Source: CF-113 sp035308345
GTDB taxonomy: Bacteria > Chloroflexota > Ktedonobacteria > Ktedonobacterales > Ktedonobacteraceae
DNA: 16,136 nt
NCBI GenBank assembly: GCA_035308345.1
Contig: DATGGW010000409.1
Location: 1-16,136 of the forward strand
Reading direction: 5' to 3'
Each line of letters opens with the position of its first letter. The stretch's first letter is position 1. The translations under genes and the position numbers were made by a program. Shown here piece by piece: positions 6,592 to 14,504 of this stretch. The notes beneath the pieces are model-generated. The model was given only the letters and a program-made list of their open reading frames with translations, was not told where the DNA came from and did not search any database.

Positions 6592-6951
6592 CTACCACAT
6601 GGTAGAACCCCGGAAAATGACCAGGGCGACCGCGAGCCACACGACCACAAACAACAGTTCAAACACCAGCAGATACCCCGCGTAGAAGCCAGGGGAGAGG
6701 CCGAGGGCTTTGAGTTCTCTCGCCTGTAGAGGGGTATACTGAGAGTCAGGTCCATTACATACGGCACAGGTCGCCTGATAAAATTGAAATTCGAGTGGGG
6801 TACCGGCGACGACGAGTATAACCGTCAGGACAGCCACGGTTATCCACCCGGCACGCGCAACGACGAGCCAGCGTCCACGCAAGCGCGTCTCTGCTGCGCC
6901 TAGCTGGTCAGCGTCCACTGTGGTAGTCAGCGAGGGAGATGACCTGTTCAC
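6592..6951 (-). CDS. Small two-helix membrane protein, truncated paralogue of the upstream sensor
   Basis: 119 aa. Start taken as GTG at 6951: GGAGG lies 6 nt upstream (6958-6962), and GTGA overlaps the upstream stop (6948-6951), a standard translational-coupling arrangement. A longer in-frame ATG at 7011 would overlap the previous gene by 64 bp and is less likely. Residues 29-112 parallel the first part of the 440-aa sensor: a helix starting ARAGW, an external loop with a Cys pair (TCAVCNG), the L-G-L-S turn and a second helix ending VIFR. The similarity stops there, and five residues later a TAG closes the frame. It may be a decayed duplicate or a genuine short partner of the sensor. The stop is 46 bp from the mobile unit, so the insertion itself did not cut the gene. 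Confidence 0.65.
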   Translation of the reverse strand: MNRSSPSLTTTVDADQLGAAETRLRGRWLVVARAGWITVAVLTVILVVAGTPLEFQFYQATCAVCNGPDSQYTPLQARELKALGLSPGFYAGYLLVFELLFVVVWLAVALVIFRGSTMW

Positions 6952-8270
6952 CGTTGTCCTCCTTCTCGCGGAGCCTGGGTCTTTTTGTACCATTGATCCT
7001 GTTTTAACCACAACGAGACATGCGTTGGCTGCATCGTCTCCTCGACAACAGCCAGCAACTGCTCCCGCAACTGCTCCAGATCCAACTCGCTGTGCAGGGT
7101 GGCACTGAAGGCCGCCAGCGTCTTAGCAGCATCATACTTGCGTCGGTAGAAGCGCCGGTCAATCAGATTCTGGATACGACAGCGTAAGGGCCGGAACAGA
7201 GCTACAATGGCGAGGGTGGAAACGACAATCGCGACGGCATTAGTCTGGTGGAGCAGTCCACTCAGGAAGGCTTGCAGGACAATCACCAATCCGGCATAGA
7301 ACGCTGCCAGCAGGGCGGTCAGCAGACCATAGACCAACGCTTTGTTGATGAGATTATCAATATCCCAGAGCCGGTAGCGCAGGATGGAGATGGCGATTGC
7401 GATCGGAATGAGCGACAGGGCCACATACAGCACAGTGCTCCCAACGAACTGACTCAGCAAGGCATCCGTCGGGCCAAAGATAGACGCGGGAGCATAGAGC
7501 ACCAGTGCCAGAACGATGGCGAACAGCACCCACTTGGTCTGCTGCCGCTCCACCGGAGTCGAATGGCGACGATAGCGATAGATGAGTGAAAAGACAACGG
7601 ACATGATGGAAATCAGAAAGAAAGCCCCGGTTACTGCTCCACCATTGCTTGTATTCAGCGCTGAATTGGGGAAGAAATGGCCAGCTATTTGGAAGAGGAG
7701 TTCAGCGAGCAACAACCAGACCATCCAGCGCGGGGCAAAGTGCCCGGCTGGAAAGAGGTAAAGGAAGAGCAAGAAGTACGTCAGGTTGAGGGAGTCTATG
7801 GCGGCAGCGAACCACCACAAAGCGGGATGCACCGCGGCCAGCGTAGTGGTCGGATCCGCAGTAAAGATTGTGCCAAAACTCACCAGGAAGAGTGCAAAAA
7901 GGAGCGCGCGTGGCTCGTTTGATTTACGCCAGAAGATCAGCGATCCGATCACCACCCAGACCAGCGCAAAGAGCATGGCCGCCACCGTAAAATAGGTGGC
8001 AAAGAAGGTTATGGAAAGGCCCATTTTCGCCAGTTCCGGTACATCCTGGCGGCTGAGATAAGGAGCGCCACACGTTGCGAAATTACAGACATGCTCAAGT
8101 TGCGTAAAGCTGACCGGGATGCTCAGTGCGAAAACGAGCACGCACAGACCCGCCAGGCAAAGCCAGCCCACACGAGCGATGAATAGGAAGCCGCCATGCA
8201 AGTGTATCTCCGACCAGTGGCGCACATCGGGGCGTTCAACATCGATGGTTGGGCTAAGCTGTCGGTTCAT
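6948..8270 (-). CDS. Polytopic membrane sensor, ComP-like, without a kinase domain
   Basis: 440 aa with about ten predicted membrane segments (about 29-52, 88-113, 121-138, 150-173, 183-200, 214-231, 247-263, 277-297, 311-335, 343-360). The external loop after helix 1 has two cysteines (C62, C67). The last membrane segment is followed by RIQNLIDRRFYRRKYDAAKT, then FSATLHSELDLEQLREQLLAVVEETMQPTHVSLWL. That junction is common in Chloroflexota and Actinobacteria membrane sensors, where it normally leads into a histidine kinase. Here the protein ends about 20 residues later, with no HisKA or HATPase region. It may sense through the membrane and act via another protein. ATG at 8270 has CAGGAGC upstream. 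It is coupled to the 119-aa paralogue downstream. Confidence 0.75.
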   Translation of the reverse strand: MNRQLSPTIDVERPDVRHWSEIHLHGGFLFIARVGWLCLAGLCVLVFALSIPVSFTQLEHVCNFATCGAPYLSRQDVPELAKMGLSITFFATYFTVAAMLFALVWVVIGSLIFWRKSNEPRALLFALFLVSFGTIFTADPTTTLAAVHPALWWFAAAIDSLNLTYFLLFLYLFPAGHFAPRWMVWLLLAELLFQIAGHFFPNSALNTSNGGAVTGAFFLISIMSVVFSLIYRYRRHSTPVERQQTKWVLFAIVLALVLYAPASIFGPTDALLSQFVGSTVLYVALSLIPIAIAISILRYRLWDIDNLINKALVYGLLTALLAAFYAGLVIVLQAFLSGLLHQTNAVAIVVSTLAIVALFRPLRCRIQNLIDRRFYRRKYDAAKTLAAFSATLHSELDLEQLREQLLAVVEETMQPTHVSLWLKQDQWYKKTQAPREGGQR

Positions 8271-8362
8271 AGATGCTCCTGATCGCTGCCTCGTTAAGAA
8301 CTATCTGTGCATGTAGGCCCTGCTTTCCTGTCTAGCATATTACCATATGTGCGTCCTGAAAT

Positions 8363-8382
8363 CGTTACGAGAACCGTTACGA
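8363..8382. repeat. Direct repeat CGTTACGA, 12-bp period
   Basis: CGTTACGA at 8363-8370 and again at 8375-8382, separated by GAAC. A repeat period near one helical turn, about 95-110 bp upstream of the sensor gene start, suggests a binding site for an activator or response regulator. No regulator can be named. Confidence 0.35.
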
Positions 8383-8449
8383 ACTGGTGAATTTGCCAAT
8401 AGACGATGCTAACCAGAATGCCGTCCAGGATGAGCAGCGTGAGGTGATC

Positions 8450-8578
8450 AGGGCGACCGCCAGGGTCTCCACCCCGCCTCTACAATGACCGCTGCCGCTC
8501 GCCGTGCGCGCCGTTTTCGTAGTCATTGTAGGGGCGGGTGTGGTGTGGACGCGGGGTAGAGACCCTTGCGGTCGCCCT
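8450..8578. repeat. Long imperfect palindrome, 129 bp
   Basis: Outer arms AGGGCGACCGCCAGGGTCTC (8450-8469) and the complement of 8559-8578 differ at one of 20 positions. Inner arms are CACCCCGCCTCTACAATGAC (8470-8489) and the complement of 8522-8540, which differ by small changes. The loop is about 32 bp. The element begins 25 bp beyond the lipoprotein stop codon, so its transcript would fold into a long hairpin and could end or stabilise that mRNA. Design and the TGTAGGG core resemble dispersed palindromic repeats of Chloroflexota genomes; copy number cannot be judged here. Confidence 0.75.
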
Positions 8579-8603
8579 CGTGCCCATAAAATGCGGGTAA
8601 TTG

Positions 8604-9974
8604 TCAGGCGGTCGTCCAGCCAATCACCTGTAGTTGGGTCCCTGAAATGGATGCAAACGTTTGTGGTGCGCCGCCACTCAGTTGACCAAAAGCCAGCGTA
8701 TAGCTAGCAGGATATCCACCGGTATTGGTCTCAAAGGCATACATGCTGCCGTCGCGCGAGACATTCGACCAGGGGTTTTGCGAGAACTCACACAGGGAAG
8801 TGGTTATGCCACTCGCCTCTGTGGTCAGGCGCACCAGGCCGCTGCCATCCGTATTCACTTTCCAGAGTCCGTTCTGGCTTCTATCGACCGTATGATTCTG
8901 GCTGAAATTCTCGACTTGCAGCATCAGTGTGTTGCTGCTAACTGCCCGCACCGCCGCGATGCCCAGCGCTTGATTGGTCAGGAGAGTCTGCCTTGAACCA
9001 CCTGTAGCTGTCTCCTTAAAGATGATGCTGGGACCCTCGTGCGTACCAAGTGAGCAAGATCCGCTGCAATTGGGCGCTGAAATGCCGCTGCACTGGCTGA
9101 TATACAGCGTGCTGGCATCAAAGCTGCTATCAGCATCAAAGCAAGGATAGTTGAACGGCGTGCCGGGCGATTGCTGGTAGACAGTGGTGAGATCGCTGAT
9201 GGTCTGGTCGCCCCGACTGGTATCGAGCAATCCGATCCTGTCAGCAGGCGCGATCGGAAACCCGGCAAAACTCACATAAGCGCGGGTATTATCCAGCCAG
9301 GTGATTGGATTTACGATCACTGGACCCCTGGGGCCGTTATTGCTGTAGGTCGGCATCAATACCTGCTCAATTGTCCCTCTGGCTATGTTTATCATGTATA
9401 AACCTGTGAAACCAAGAGGAGCGGAGTCCACGCTAAAGAGCACTTTTTGCTGATCACTGGACCAGATCACATTTTGCATACTTCCACCTGGGAAGCAATA
9501 AAGCGTCTGCAGACCTTGCCCGTCCATACGCACCATTTGGAGTTCGTTGCGCTGACTGGTGACGGTAACGAAGAGAATCCATTGACCGTCAGCTGATATC
9601 TGTGGGCTGCCAATGGTGATGCCGGGCATCTTGACGATCTCGGTTTTCGCTCTGGTCGTAACATCGAAGCGGTTTAGCGTAGTGGTGGGCGTGCTGCCGC
9701 TATACTCAGTAGCAAGGTAGACGACATTCGGGTGCGTACCGGGCGCAAGGGGAGCAGTTACCGCAGTTCGCACAGTATTTAGCGGCGGGCAACTGGTTTG
9801 CGTCGGTGGCACCGGCGCAGTCGTGGCGGTCGCAGTAGTAGCAGGCGTCACCGCGGCTGTTGGGCTGTTCGTTGCTGTGGGTGTACCGCCAGTGCTGCCG
9901 CACGCGGCGAGCAAGAAAATGAGACAACAACCCGGCAGCGCGAACATACGGCGTGAGAATTGAGTCATACGCAT
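8604..9974 (-). CDS. TolB-like beta-propeller lipoprotein
   Basis: 456 aa secreted lipoprotein. The signal peptide (1-24) ends in the lipobox LLAAC with the lipidated cysteine at C25. A Thr/Pro/Ala-rich linker (about 26-62) spaces the domain from the membrane. The remainder consists of repeated strands of the PD40/WD40-like type, for example SPQISADGQWILFVT, NVIWSSDQQKVLFS and NPWSNVSRDGSMYAFE, which suggests a beta-propeller facing outside the cell. Several cysteines in the CSGISAPNCSGSC stretch may form disulfides. No enzymatic residues are recognised; a binding or scaffold role is likely. ATG at 9974 has GGAG 7 nt upstream. It lies 128 bp downstream of xdhC on the same strand and may be separately transcribed. 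Confidence 0.8.
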   Translation of the reverse strand: MRMTQFSRRMFALPGCCLIFLLAACGSTGGTPTATNSPTAAVTPATTATATTAPVPPTQTSCPPLNTVRTAVTAPLAPGTHPNVVYLATEYSGSTPTTTLNRFDVTTRAKTEIVKMPGITIGSPQISADGQWILFVTVTSQRNELQMVRMDGQGLQTLYCFPGGSMQNVIWSSDQQKVLFSVDSAPLGFTGLYMINIARGTIEQVLMPTYSNNGPRGPVIVNPITWLDNTRAYVSFAGFPIAPADRIGLLDTSRGDQTISDLTTVYQQSPGTPFNYPCFDADSSFDASTLYISQCSGISAPNCSGSCSLGTHEGPSIIFKETATGGSRQTLLTNQALGIAAVRAVSSNTLMLQVENFSQNHTVDRSQNGLWKVNTDGSGLVRLTTEASGITTSLCEFSQNPWSNVSRDGSMYAFETNTGGYPASYTLAFGQLSGGAPQTFASISGTQLQVIGWTTA

Positions 9975-10102
9975 TGTTTTTCTCCATAAGAGTTTTCAAA
10001 GGTTTTACATTCATTGAGGTAAGACACAACTTCGACCTCTTCCACTAAAGATATACGCGCAGAGAGGACTGATTGGGAAGGTATTATTTCACAAAATCGT
10101 GT

Positions 10103-11314
10103 TTATCCATCATTATTCATACGCCGCAGTCGCTCCATGAATCGCTCGCGCAGCGTTTCAGACATGGCCTGTCCTGTGCCGCCGTGATGCAGCATAGTAA
10201 TCTCGGCCATGATGCAGAGCGCGATTTCTTCGGGCGTGGAGCCGCCAAGATCGAGGCCAATGGGGGCACGCACACGAGCGAGTTTCTCGGCTGCTATCCC
10301 CTCGTCATGCAGAAGTTTGAAGACGGCCCACACGCGGCGCTGACTGCCGATCATGCCGATGTAGGCGGCTGGCGAGTCGATGATAGCGCGCAACCCCTGC
10401 ACGTCGTGCGAGTGCGCGCGCGTGACCAGTACTATATGCGTGCGTGGCGTGATGGGATAGTTTCTCAAGGTGGATTCGATATCGCCTACCAACAATTGCT
10501 TCGCCGAGGGGAAGCGTTCGCGATTGGCAAACGATGCACGGTCATCGGTGACGCTGACCGAGTAGTTCATCAGGTGAGCAAGGGCTGCAAGTGGAGCTGC
10601 GATATGACCCGCGCCAGCAACCAGCAAAACTGGCGGAGGCACAAACGGCTCGACAAAAATTTCCGCCCAGGCGCTATCTGTGTGATATTCATTCTGACGG
10701 GTGACGGCAGGGGTCTCATTACTCAACGGCCCCCCGACATGTTCCACGTGAGGTTTGCCTGAAGCAATGGCGGTCTGCGCAGCTTGAATGAGTTGGGTAG
10801 TGAGTCCGGCACGCGGTCCAGGTAAGCTGAGCGCGCCTATCGTTTCGCCGTTTTCATGCACGAGCATGTGTTGTCCAATACATGCCCGCCACTCCGCGCC
10901 AGCCGCGATGATTGTTGCCAGCGCGACCGCTCTTTCGCTTTCCAGCGCATGGGAGATAGTCTGTGCTATAGCAAGCATGCCTGGCTGTTCCTCGCCGGAC
11001 GCGGCATGCCAGGGCTGGATAAACACGTCAAAGATGCCGCCGCATACACCCTGGCTCTCCATGGCAATCTCTTCGGTGAGATCGACCTGCACCGTATTTG
11101 GACGCCGCGTATCGATGACGTTGAGCGCGGCTCGCCATACATCAGCCTCGCCGCAGCCGCCGCCAACGGTGCCGCTGATCTTGCCGCCGCGCTGCACCAA
11201 CATCTTCGCTCCCACCTCGCGCGGAACGGAGCCTTTGCGCCTGACGATGGTCGCGACCGCGACCGTCTCACCGGCTTCCAGATGTTGAATGAGTTCCCGA
11301 TTCAGTTCTTGCAC
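10103..11314 (-). CDS. XdhC/CoxI-family molybdoenzyme maturation factor
   Basis: 403 aa, both halves of the family present. The N-terminal XdhC_CoxI domain has AVATIVRRKGSVPREVGAKM (19-38), GTVGGGCGEADVW (48-60) and the GVCGG motif with C91. The C-terminal Rossmann domain has VLLVAGAGHIAAPLAALA (229-246), TRAHSHD (298-304), YIGMIGSQRR (318-327) and PIGLDLGGSTPEEIALCIMAEI (351-372). In characterised members XdhC binds molybdenum cofactor, helps its sulfuration and hands it to xanthine dehydrogenase-type enzymes; it is not a subunit of the final enzyme. No such enzyme or MobA-like gene is in the window. Start is GTG at 11314 with only a weak GGAA upstream; the N-terminus fits the family length. 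xdhC is the closest name but orthology is unproven. Confidence 0.88.
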   Translation of the reverse strand: MQELNRELIQHLEAGETVAVATIVRRKGSVPREVGAKMLVQRGGKISGTVGGGCGEADVWRAALNVIDTRRPNTVQVDLTEEIAMESQGVCGGIFDVFIQPWHAASGEEQPGMLAIAQTISHALESERAVALATIIAAGAEWRACIGQHMLVHENGETIGALSLPGPRAGLTTQLIQAAQTAIASGKPHVEHVGGPLSNETPAVTRQNEYHTDSAWAEIFVEPFVPPPVLLVAGAGHIAAPLAALAHLMNYSVSVTDDRASFANRERFPSAKQLLVGDIESTLRNYPITPRTHIVLVTRAHSHDVQGLRAIIDSPAAYIGMIGSQRRVWAVFKLLHDEGIAAEKLARVRAPIGLDLGGSTPEEIALCIMAEITMLHHGGTGQAMSETLRERFMERLRRMNNDG

Positions 11315-11353
11315 GTTATTGTTTCCAGTGTTTTAGATGTACGTGTATGGTAA

Positions 11354-11578
11354 TCGCCTCCCACAGGCATCAAGTGAGCGAAACAGTTGCCCATCCTGTA
11401 GGGACAATGGGCAGGGTAGGTGGGTGTGGAGGCCTTGTCCTCGTTCTGGTGAGGTGTCTGCTGATGGACAGCATGGATACCCGATGGAATTGTAACCCAC
11501 CCAGGACAAGCACAAGGCCCCCACTCTTCTCCACACCACTCTTGTCCCTACAGGACACTTGACGCTTATGTGGTGCGA
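11354..11578. repeat. Nested inverted-repeat element of about 225 bp
   Basis: A perfect 13-bp pair, CCTGTAGGGACAA (11395-11407) and its complement (11542-11554), forms the core arms. Outside it, 11354-11376 and the complement of 11556-11578 are clearly related, sharing TCGC at the far end and TCAAGTG at the near end. Inside it, GGCCTTGTCCTCGTTCTGG and the complement of CCAGGACAAGCACAAGGCC pair imperfectly. It shares the TGTAGGG core with the 8450-8578 element, and both sit downstream of minus-strand genes. Confidence 0.7.
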
Positions 11579-11597
11579 TAAATCGCCTACAAAATGT

Positions 11598-11628
11598 TGT
11601 CTGTTACCTGTATCTATCATAACAGACA
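11598..11628 (-). terminator. Candidate hairpin terminator of the export operon
   Basis: TGTCTGTTA (11598-11606) and TAACAGACA (11620-11628) are a perfect 9-bp inverted repeat with a 13-nt loop, 37 bp past the last permease stop on the minus strand. Reading minus, the stem is followed by ACATTTTG, a weak U-run. The stem is not GC-rich, so termination may be inefficient or the hairpin may serve another purpose. Confidence 0.4.
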
Positions 11629-11665
11629 GGAGCACTTATCACACATTTTTCCACTGAGCGGGAGA

Positions 11666-12469
11666 TCAACCCTGCATACCCAGCAGATTTCCGCTCTCGT
11701 AACGCCGCAGGCCAAGCGTGAAGAAGCCAAGCGCAAGCGCAACAATCAACGCCGTAAAGCCGAGCATTGCGCCCAAAAGTGGCCAAGTGAACTGCTTCAG
11801 CAGTTGCAGAGGCACAAATGAGATGAAGCCTGCCGGTATAATAGTAAAGAGCAGCAACCTGACCGCGCCGCTGAAGATGTTCATAGGGTAGGTACTGAAA
11901 GTAATCAACGAGCCCAGCAACTGGTTAGTCAGCCCGTCGGTGTTGCCCATGAAGAAGGCCAGCGAACCGAAAATCACCACGAAGGACGCGAAGATCAGGG
12001 CTACCATACATGCCAGCAGCACGAATAAGCCAAACTCGGATACTCCCGGATGCAGCAGCAGGGAGAACGCACCCACCGCGAACAGCACATCGCCCCAGGC
12101 GGTAGGATCGGTGGCAGAGATACACACATGCAGGAGTGTCGCGCGCGGCATGCCAAGGTAGGCATCCAACCCGCCGTTCATGATGAGCGTCGCCAGGCGC
12201 GGCGCGTTGCCAAAAACGCCCATGCCGATGCCAAAACCACAGGCAGAAATGGCCCAGATGACCACGATATCGGTAGCCTGCCAGCCATGCACCAGCGGGA
12301 ACTGGCGGAAGAACGTCCACCAGAAGAATAGCCACAGGCAATCGTTCGCGGCCATCGAGACCACCTGCATGGCGAATGCCGTGCGATATTCCATGGCCGC
12401 TTGCAGATTCGCCACCAGGTATTGTCGCATGAAGCGCAGCACACTCAGAGCTTTTTTCAACAGATTCAT
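11666..12469 (-). CDS. ABC-2 family exporter permease, COG3694 type
   Basis: 267 aa, six hydrophobic segments, no large external domain. The opening (short basic N-terminus, then RQYLVANLQAAMEYR before the first helix), the NGGLDAYLGMPRATLL cytoplasmic stretch and the FSTYPMNIFSGAVRLLLFTIIPAGFISFVPLQ segment are features of the permease usually paired with a COG4587 permease and a COG4586 ATPase. Those two genes are directly upstream (6-nt gap and 4-nt gap), so this is the last gene of that exporter. Start is ATG 12469. Substrate unknown. Confidence 0.87.
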   Translation of the reverse strand: MNLLKKALSVLRFMRQYLVANLQAAMEYRTAFAMQVVSMAANDCLWLFFWWTFFRQFPLVHGWQATDIVVIWAISACGFGIGMGVFGNAPRLATLIMNGGLDAYLGMPRATLLHVCISATDPTAWGDVLFAVGAFSLLLHPGVSEFGLFVLLACMVALIFASFVVIFGSLAFFMGNTDGLTNQLLGSLITFSTYPMNIFSGAVRLLLFTIIPAGFISFVPLQLLKQFTWPLLGAMLGFTALIVALALGFFTLGLRRYESGNLLGMQG

Positions 12470-12475
12470 CGCCTT

Positions 12476-13327
12476 TCAGCCTCCATTGATATTCACACGG
12501 CGAATGGCAACACGATAAATTGCCATCACAATGAGCCAACCAATCGCCAGGGTGATTCCCTGCTGCAAGAGCAGGCCGCCAAAGCGGCCCACATCAAAAT
12601 GCACCAGGGTGCGCGCCGGACCGTACAGGATGGCGCTGAAAGGCAGCGCCTGGGCAATGCCGCGCAGAGGTTGTGGAAAGACCTCCAGCGGTACCAGTAC
12701 ACCGCCTAACACAAGAGCAAGCCGGCTGTAGATGATGGTGAATGAGTTCGTGTCCTCCGTCCAGAACGCCAGCAGGCCAATGCCGAAGTAGGCCGCGAAA
12801 TCAATGCACAGCGCCACCAACGTTACCAGCGGCCAGGCCAGCACGCCCGCCAGGCTGAAATGCGGCGGTCCGACCAGCAGCAAGGCCATTGCTGCCGCCA
12901 CTACACCATTGATGAAGAAGCGCACCAATCGCTCGCCCAGGTACTGAGCGAAGTTGTATAAGACGTAGTTATAGGGCCGGCCCAGTAGATAGGCCAGTCT
13001 GCCAGAGCGCACATCCTCATCGATGCGCCTCGTCAACTGTGGCATAGAAGTGGCGATCGTCTCTGCCGCTGCCAGGTACCAGATCATGTCATTCATGCTA
13101 AAGCCGCCCAGCAGGCTCTCACCACGCGCAGTGTAAGTGGTTTTCCACAACTGCCCAAACACAAACATGAGCACGATCAGGAACAAGGAGCGAAACAGCA
13201 CCTCGTAGACATAGGCCAGGTTGCTGGCGATGCTGACGCGCAGCACAGCGTTATACTTGCGCCATGACCAGCGCAGGTTGTGCCGGGCGCGCTTTATCAC
13301 GCTCCTGCGTTCTATTGAGGTATCCAT
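12476..13327 (-). CDS. ABC-2 family exporter permease, COG4587 type
   Basis: 283 aa integral membrane protein with six hydrophobic stretches. After a basic N-terminus (RRSVIKRARHNLRWSWRKY) the first helix begins near residue 37. DEDVRSGRLAYLLGRPYNYVLY (about 104-125) is the cytoplasmic coupling loop typical of this group, and the C-terminus is the basic stretch IYRVAIRRVNINGG. It forms the pore with the COG3694-type partner. Start ATG 13327 is preceded by GAGGGG that lies in the last codons of the ATPase gene. An out-of-frame ATG overlaps the ATPase TGA but gives no protein. Confidence 0.87.
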   Translation of the reverse strand: MDTSIERRSVIKRARHNLRWSWRKYNAVLRVSIASNLAYVYEVLFRSLFLIVLMFVFGQLWKTTYTARGESLLGGFSMNDMIWYLAAAETIATSMPQLTRRIDEDVRSGRLAYLLGRPYNYVLYNFAQYLGERLVRFFINGVVAAAMALLLVGPPHFSLAGVLAWPLVTLVALCIDFAAYFGIGLLAFWTEDTNSFTIIYSRLALVLGGVLVPLEVFPQPLRGIAQALPFSAILYGPARTLVHFDVGRFGGLLLQQGITLAIGWLIVMAIYRVAIRRVNINGG

Positions 13328-13331
13328 TGCA

Positions 13332-14477
13332 TCACCCCTCTGCTATCGATTGCGATTCGATTTCGGGCGCAATAAATTGGGCCTCTACATTATTCCCTGG
13401 TTCAGATGAGGCCGATTGCGCGCCGCTTTTCCGCCCATAAATGTCCGCGATAATCTCTTCCATCGGCGGGTCCGCGATGGTCATATCGAGGATATGGCAG
13501 TGCTGCATGATGGCGGCAATCACGGGTTCCAACGGAGTGCGCGCCGTATCAATCTCCAGTTTTAAACCATGCCCTTTTGCTTTGAGCACACGCACGCCCG
13601 TCGTATCCAGCAATTCTTCATGAATGGACACGGCTGATTGCACACTCAGGCGCTGTTCTCCGCTGGCAACATCGCTTTTCAGCAGCGTCTCAGCCGGTTC
13701 CTCCAACAGCAGATCCACCGTCTTCACTCTCAAGTATTCGCGTTTCAGCCTGGCAACCGGCGTATCCAGGATGACCTCGCCATGATTGATGACGATAGCG
13801 CGGCGGCAGACCTGCTCGATATCACCGGCGTCGTGCGAAGTCAGAAACACGGTCACGTTTTCTTCCCTGTTCAATTGACCGATCAGGTCGCGGATGCGCT
13901 GCTTGGCGATAACGTCTAACCCGATGGTCGGCTCGTCAAGGAAGATGACTGATGGTTTGTGCAGCAGCGCCGCCGCCAGTTCACAGCGCATGCGCTCCCC
14001 CAGGCTTAGCTTGCGCACCGGCGTGCGCATATAGTCCGCAATGTCGAAAGTATCTATCAGAAAATCACGGCGCTTGCTATATTCTCGCATGTCCAGTTCG
14101 TAAATCTGGGCCAGCAAGTTGAAGGTATCTTGCGGCGGCAGGTGGTACCACAACTGCGATTTCTGCCCGTAGATGCTGGCTATATGAAATGAGAGCGTGC
14201 GGCGCTGCTGCCAGGGTGTCAATCCCAGCACTTGCGCGCTGCCAGAGGTAGGATAAAGGATGCCCGTCAGCATTTTGATAGTGGTGGACTTGCCAGCTCC
14301 GTTCGGGCCGATAAAGGCCAGCACCTCGCCCTGTTCCAACGAGAAGCAAATGGGTTTGACGGCTTCTCTCAGGCGGTACTGCGGCGCGATGAATGAGCGC
14401 AGGCTGCCTGCCAGCCCTGCTGCGCGTTCGCGCGTCTTGAACGTCTTGGTTAAGCCATTCACTTCAATAATAGACAT
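13332..14477 (-). CDS. ABC exporter ATP-binding protein, COG4586 type
   Basis: 381 aa ATPase for the two permeases downstream. Walker A is GPNGAGKST (57-65), the Q-loop is around Q105, the signature LSLGERMRCE (157-166) replaces the usual LSGGQ core as is normal in this family, Walker B is VIFLDEPTIGLD (177-188) and the switch histidine is H215 in FLTSHD. The N-terminus carries the extra REAVKPICFSLEQGEV entry with a spacer (about 14-42) that distinguishes the group, and the C-terminal 100 residues include DPPMEEIIADIYGRK (about 335-350), then a disordered acidic tail. ATG 14477 has AGGGGAGG upstream, 27 bp after the MFS stop. Confidence 0.92.
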   Translation of the reverse strand: MSIIEVNGLTKTFKTRERAAGLAGSLRSFIAPQYRLREAVKPICFSLEQGEVLAFIGPNGAGKSTTIKMLTGILYPTSGSAQVLGLTPWQQRRTLSFHIASIYGQKSQLWYHLPPQDTFNLLAQIYELDMREYSKRRDFLIDTFDIADYMRTPVRKLSLGERMRCELAAALLHKPSVIFLDEPTIGLDVIAKQRIRDLIGQLNREENVTVFLTSHDAGDIEQVCRRAIVINHGEVILDTPVARLKREYLRVKTVDLLLEEPAETLLKSDVASGEQRLSVQSAVSIHEELLDTTGVRVLKAKGHGLKLEIDTARTPLEPVIAAIMQHCHILDMTIADPPMEEIIADIYGRKSGAQSASSEPGNNVEAQFIAPEIESQSIAEG

Positions 14478-14504
14478 CGCATTTCCTCCCCTCTGATCTT
14501 CATA

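Larger units (their letters stand above)
8271..8603. other. Intergenic region between the sensor and the lipoprotein gene
   Basis: 333 bp without a supported gene. The part next to the sensor start should carry its promoter; a -10-like TATGCT on the minus strand (8334-8339) is the best candidate, with only a poor -35. A tandem CGTTACGA repeat lies at 8363-8382. The rest is mostly the long palindrome at 8450-8578. Confidence 0.5.
11315..11665. other. Intergenic region between the export operon and the XdhC gene
   Basis: 351 bp without a supported gene; small frames on both strands run through the palindrome and show no domains. The region holds the long inverted repeat at 11354-11578, a short GCGAT-AA-ATCGC palindrome (11575-11586) and a hairpin at 11598-11628 just past the last permease gene. 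No clear promoter for the XdhC gene was found. Confidence 0.5.

Noticed and set aside
8450..8578. CRISPR array or simple intrinsic terminator
   Set aside because: There are no regularly spaced identical repeats, and the arms are far longer than a terminator stem with no T-run at the end.
11925..12539. 204-codon minus-strand frame overlapping two ABC permease genes
   Set aside because: It is out of frame with two clear permeases and rich in His/Arg/Gly; there is no ribosome binding site or domain.
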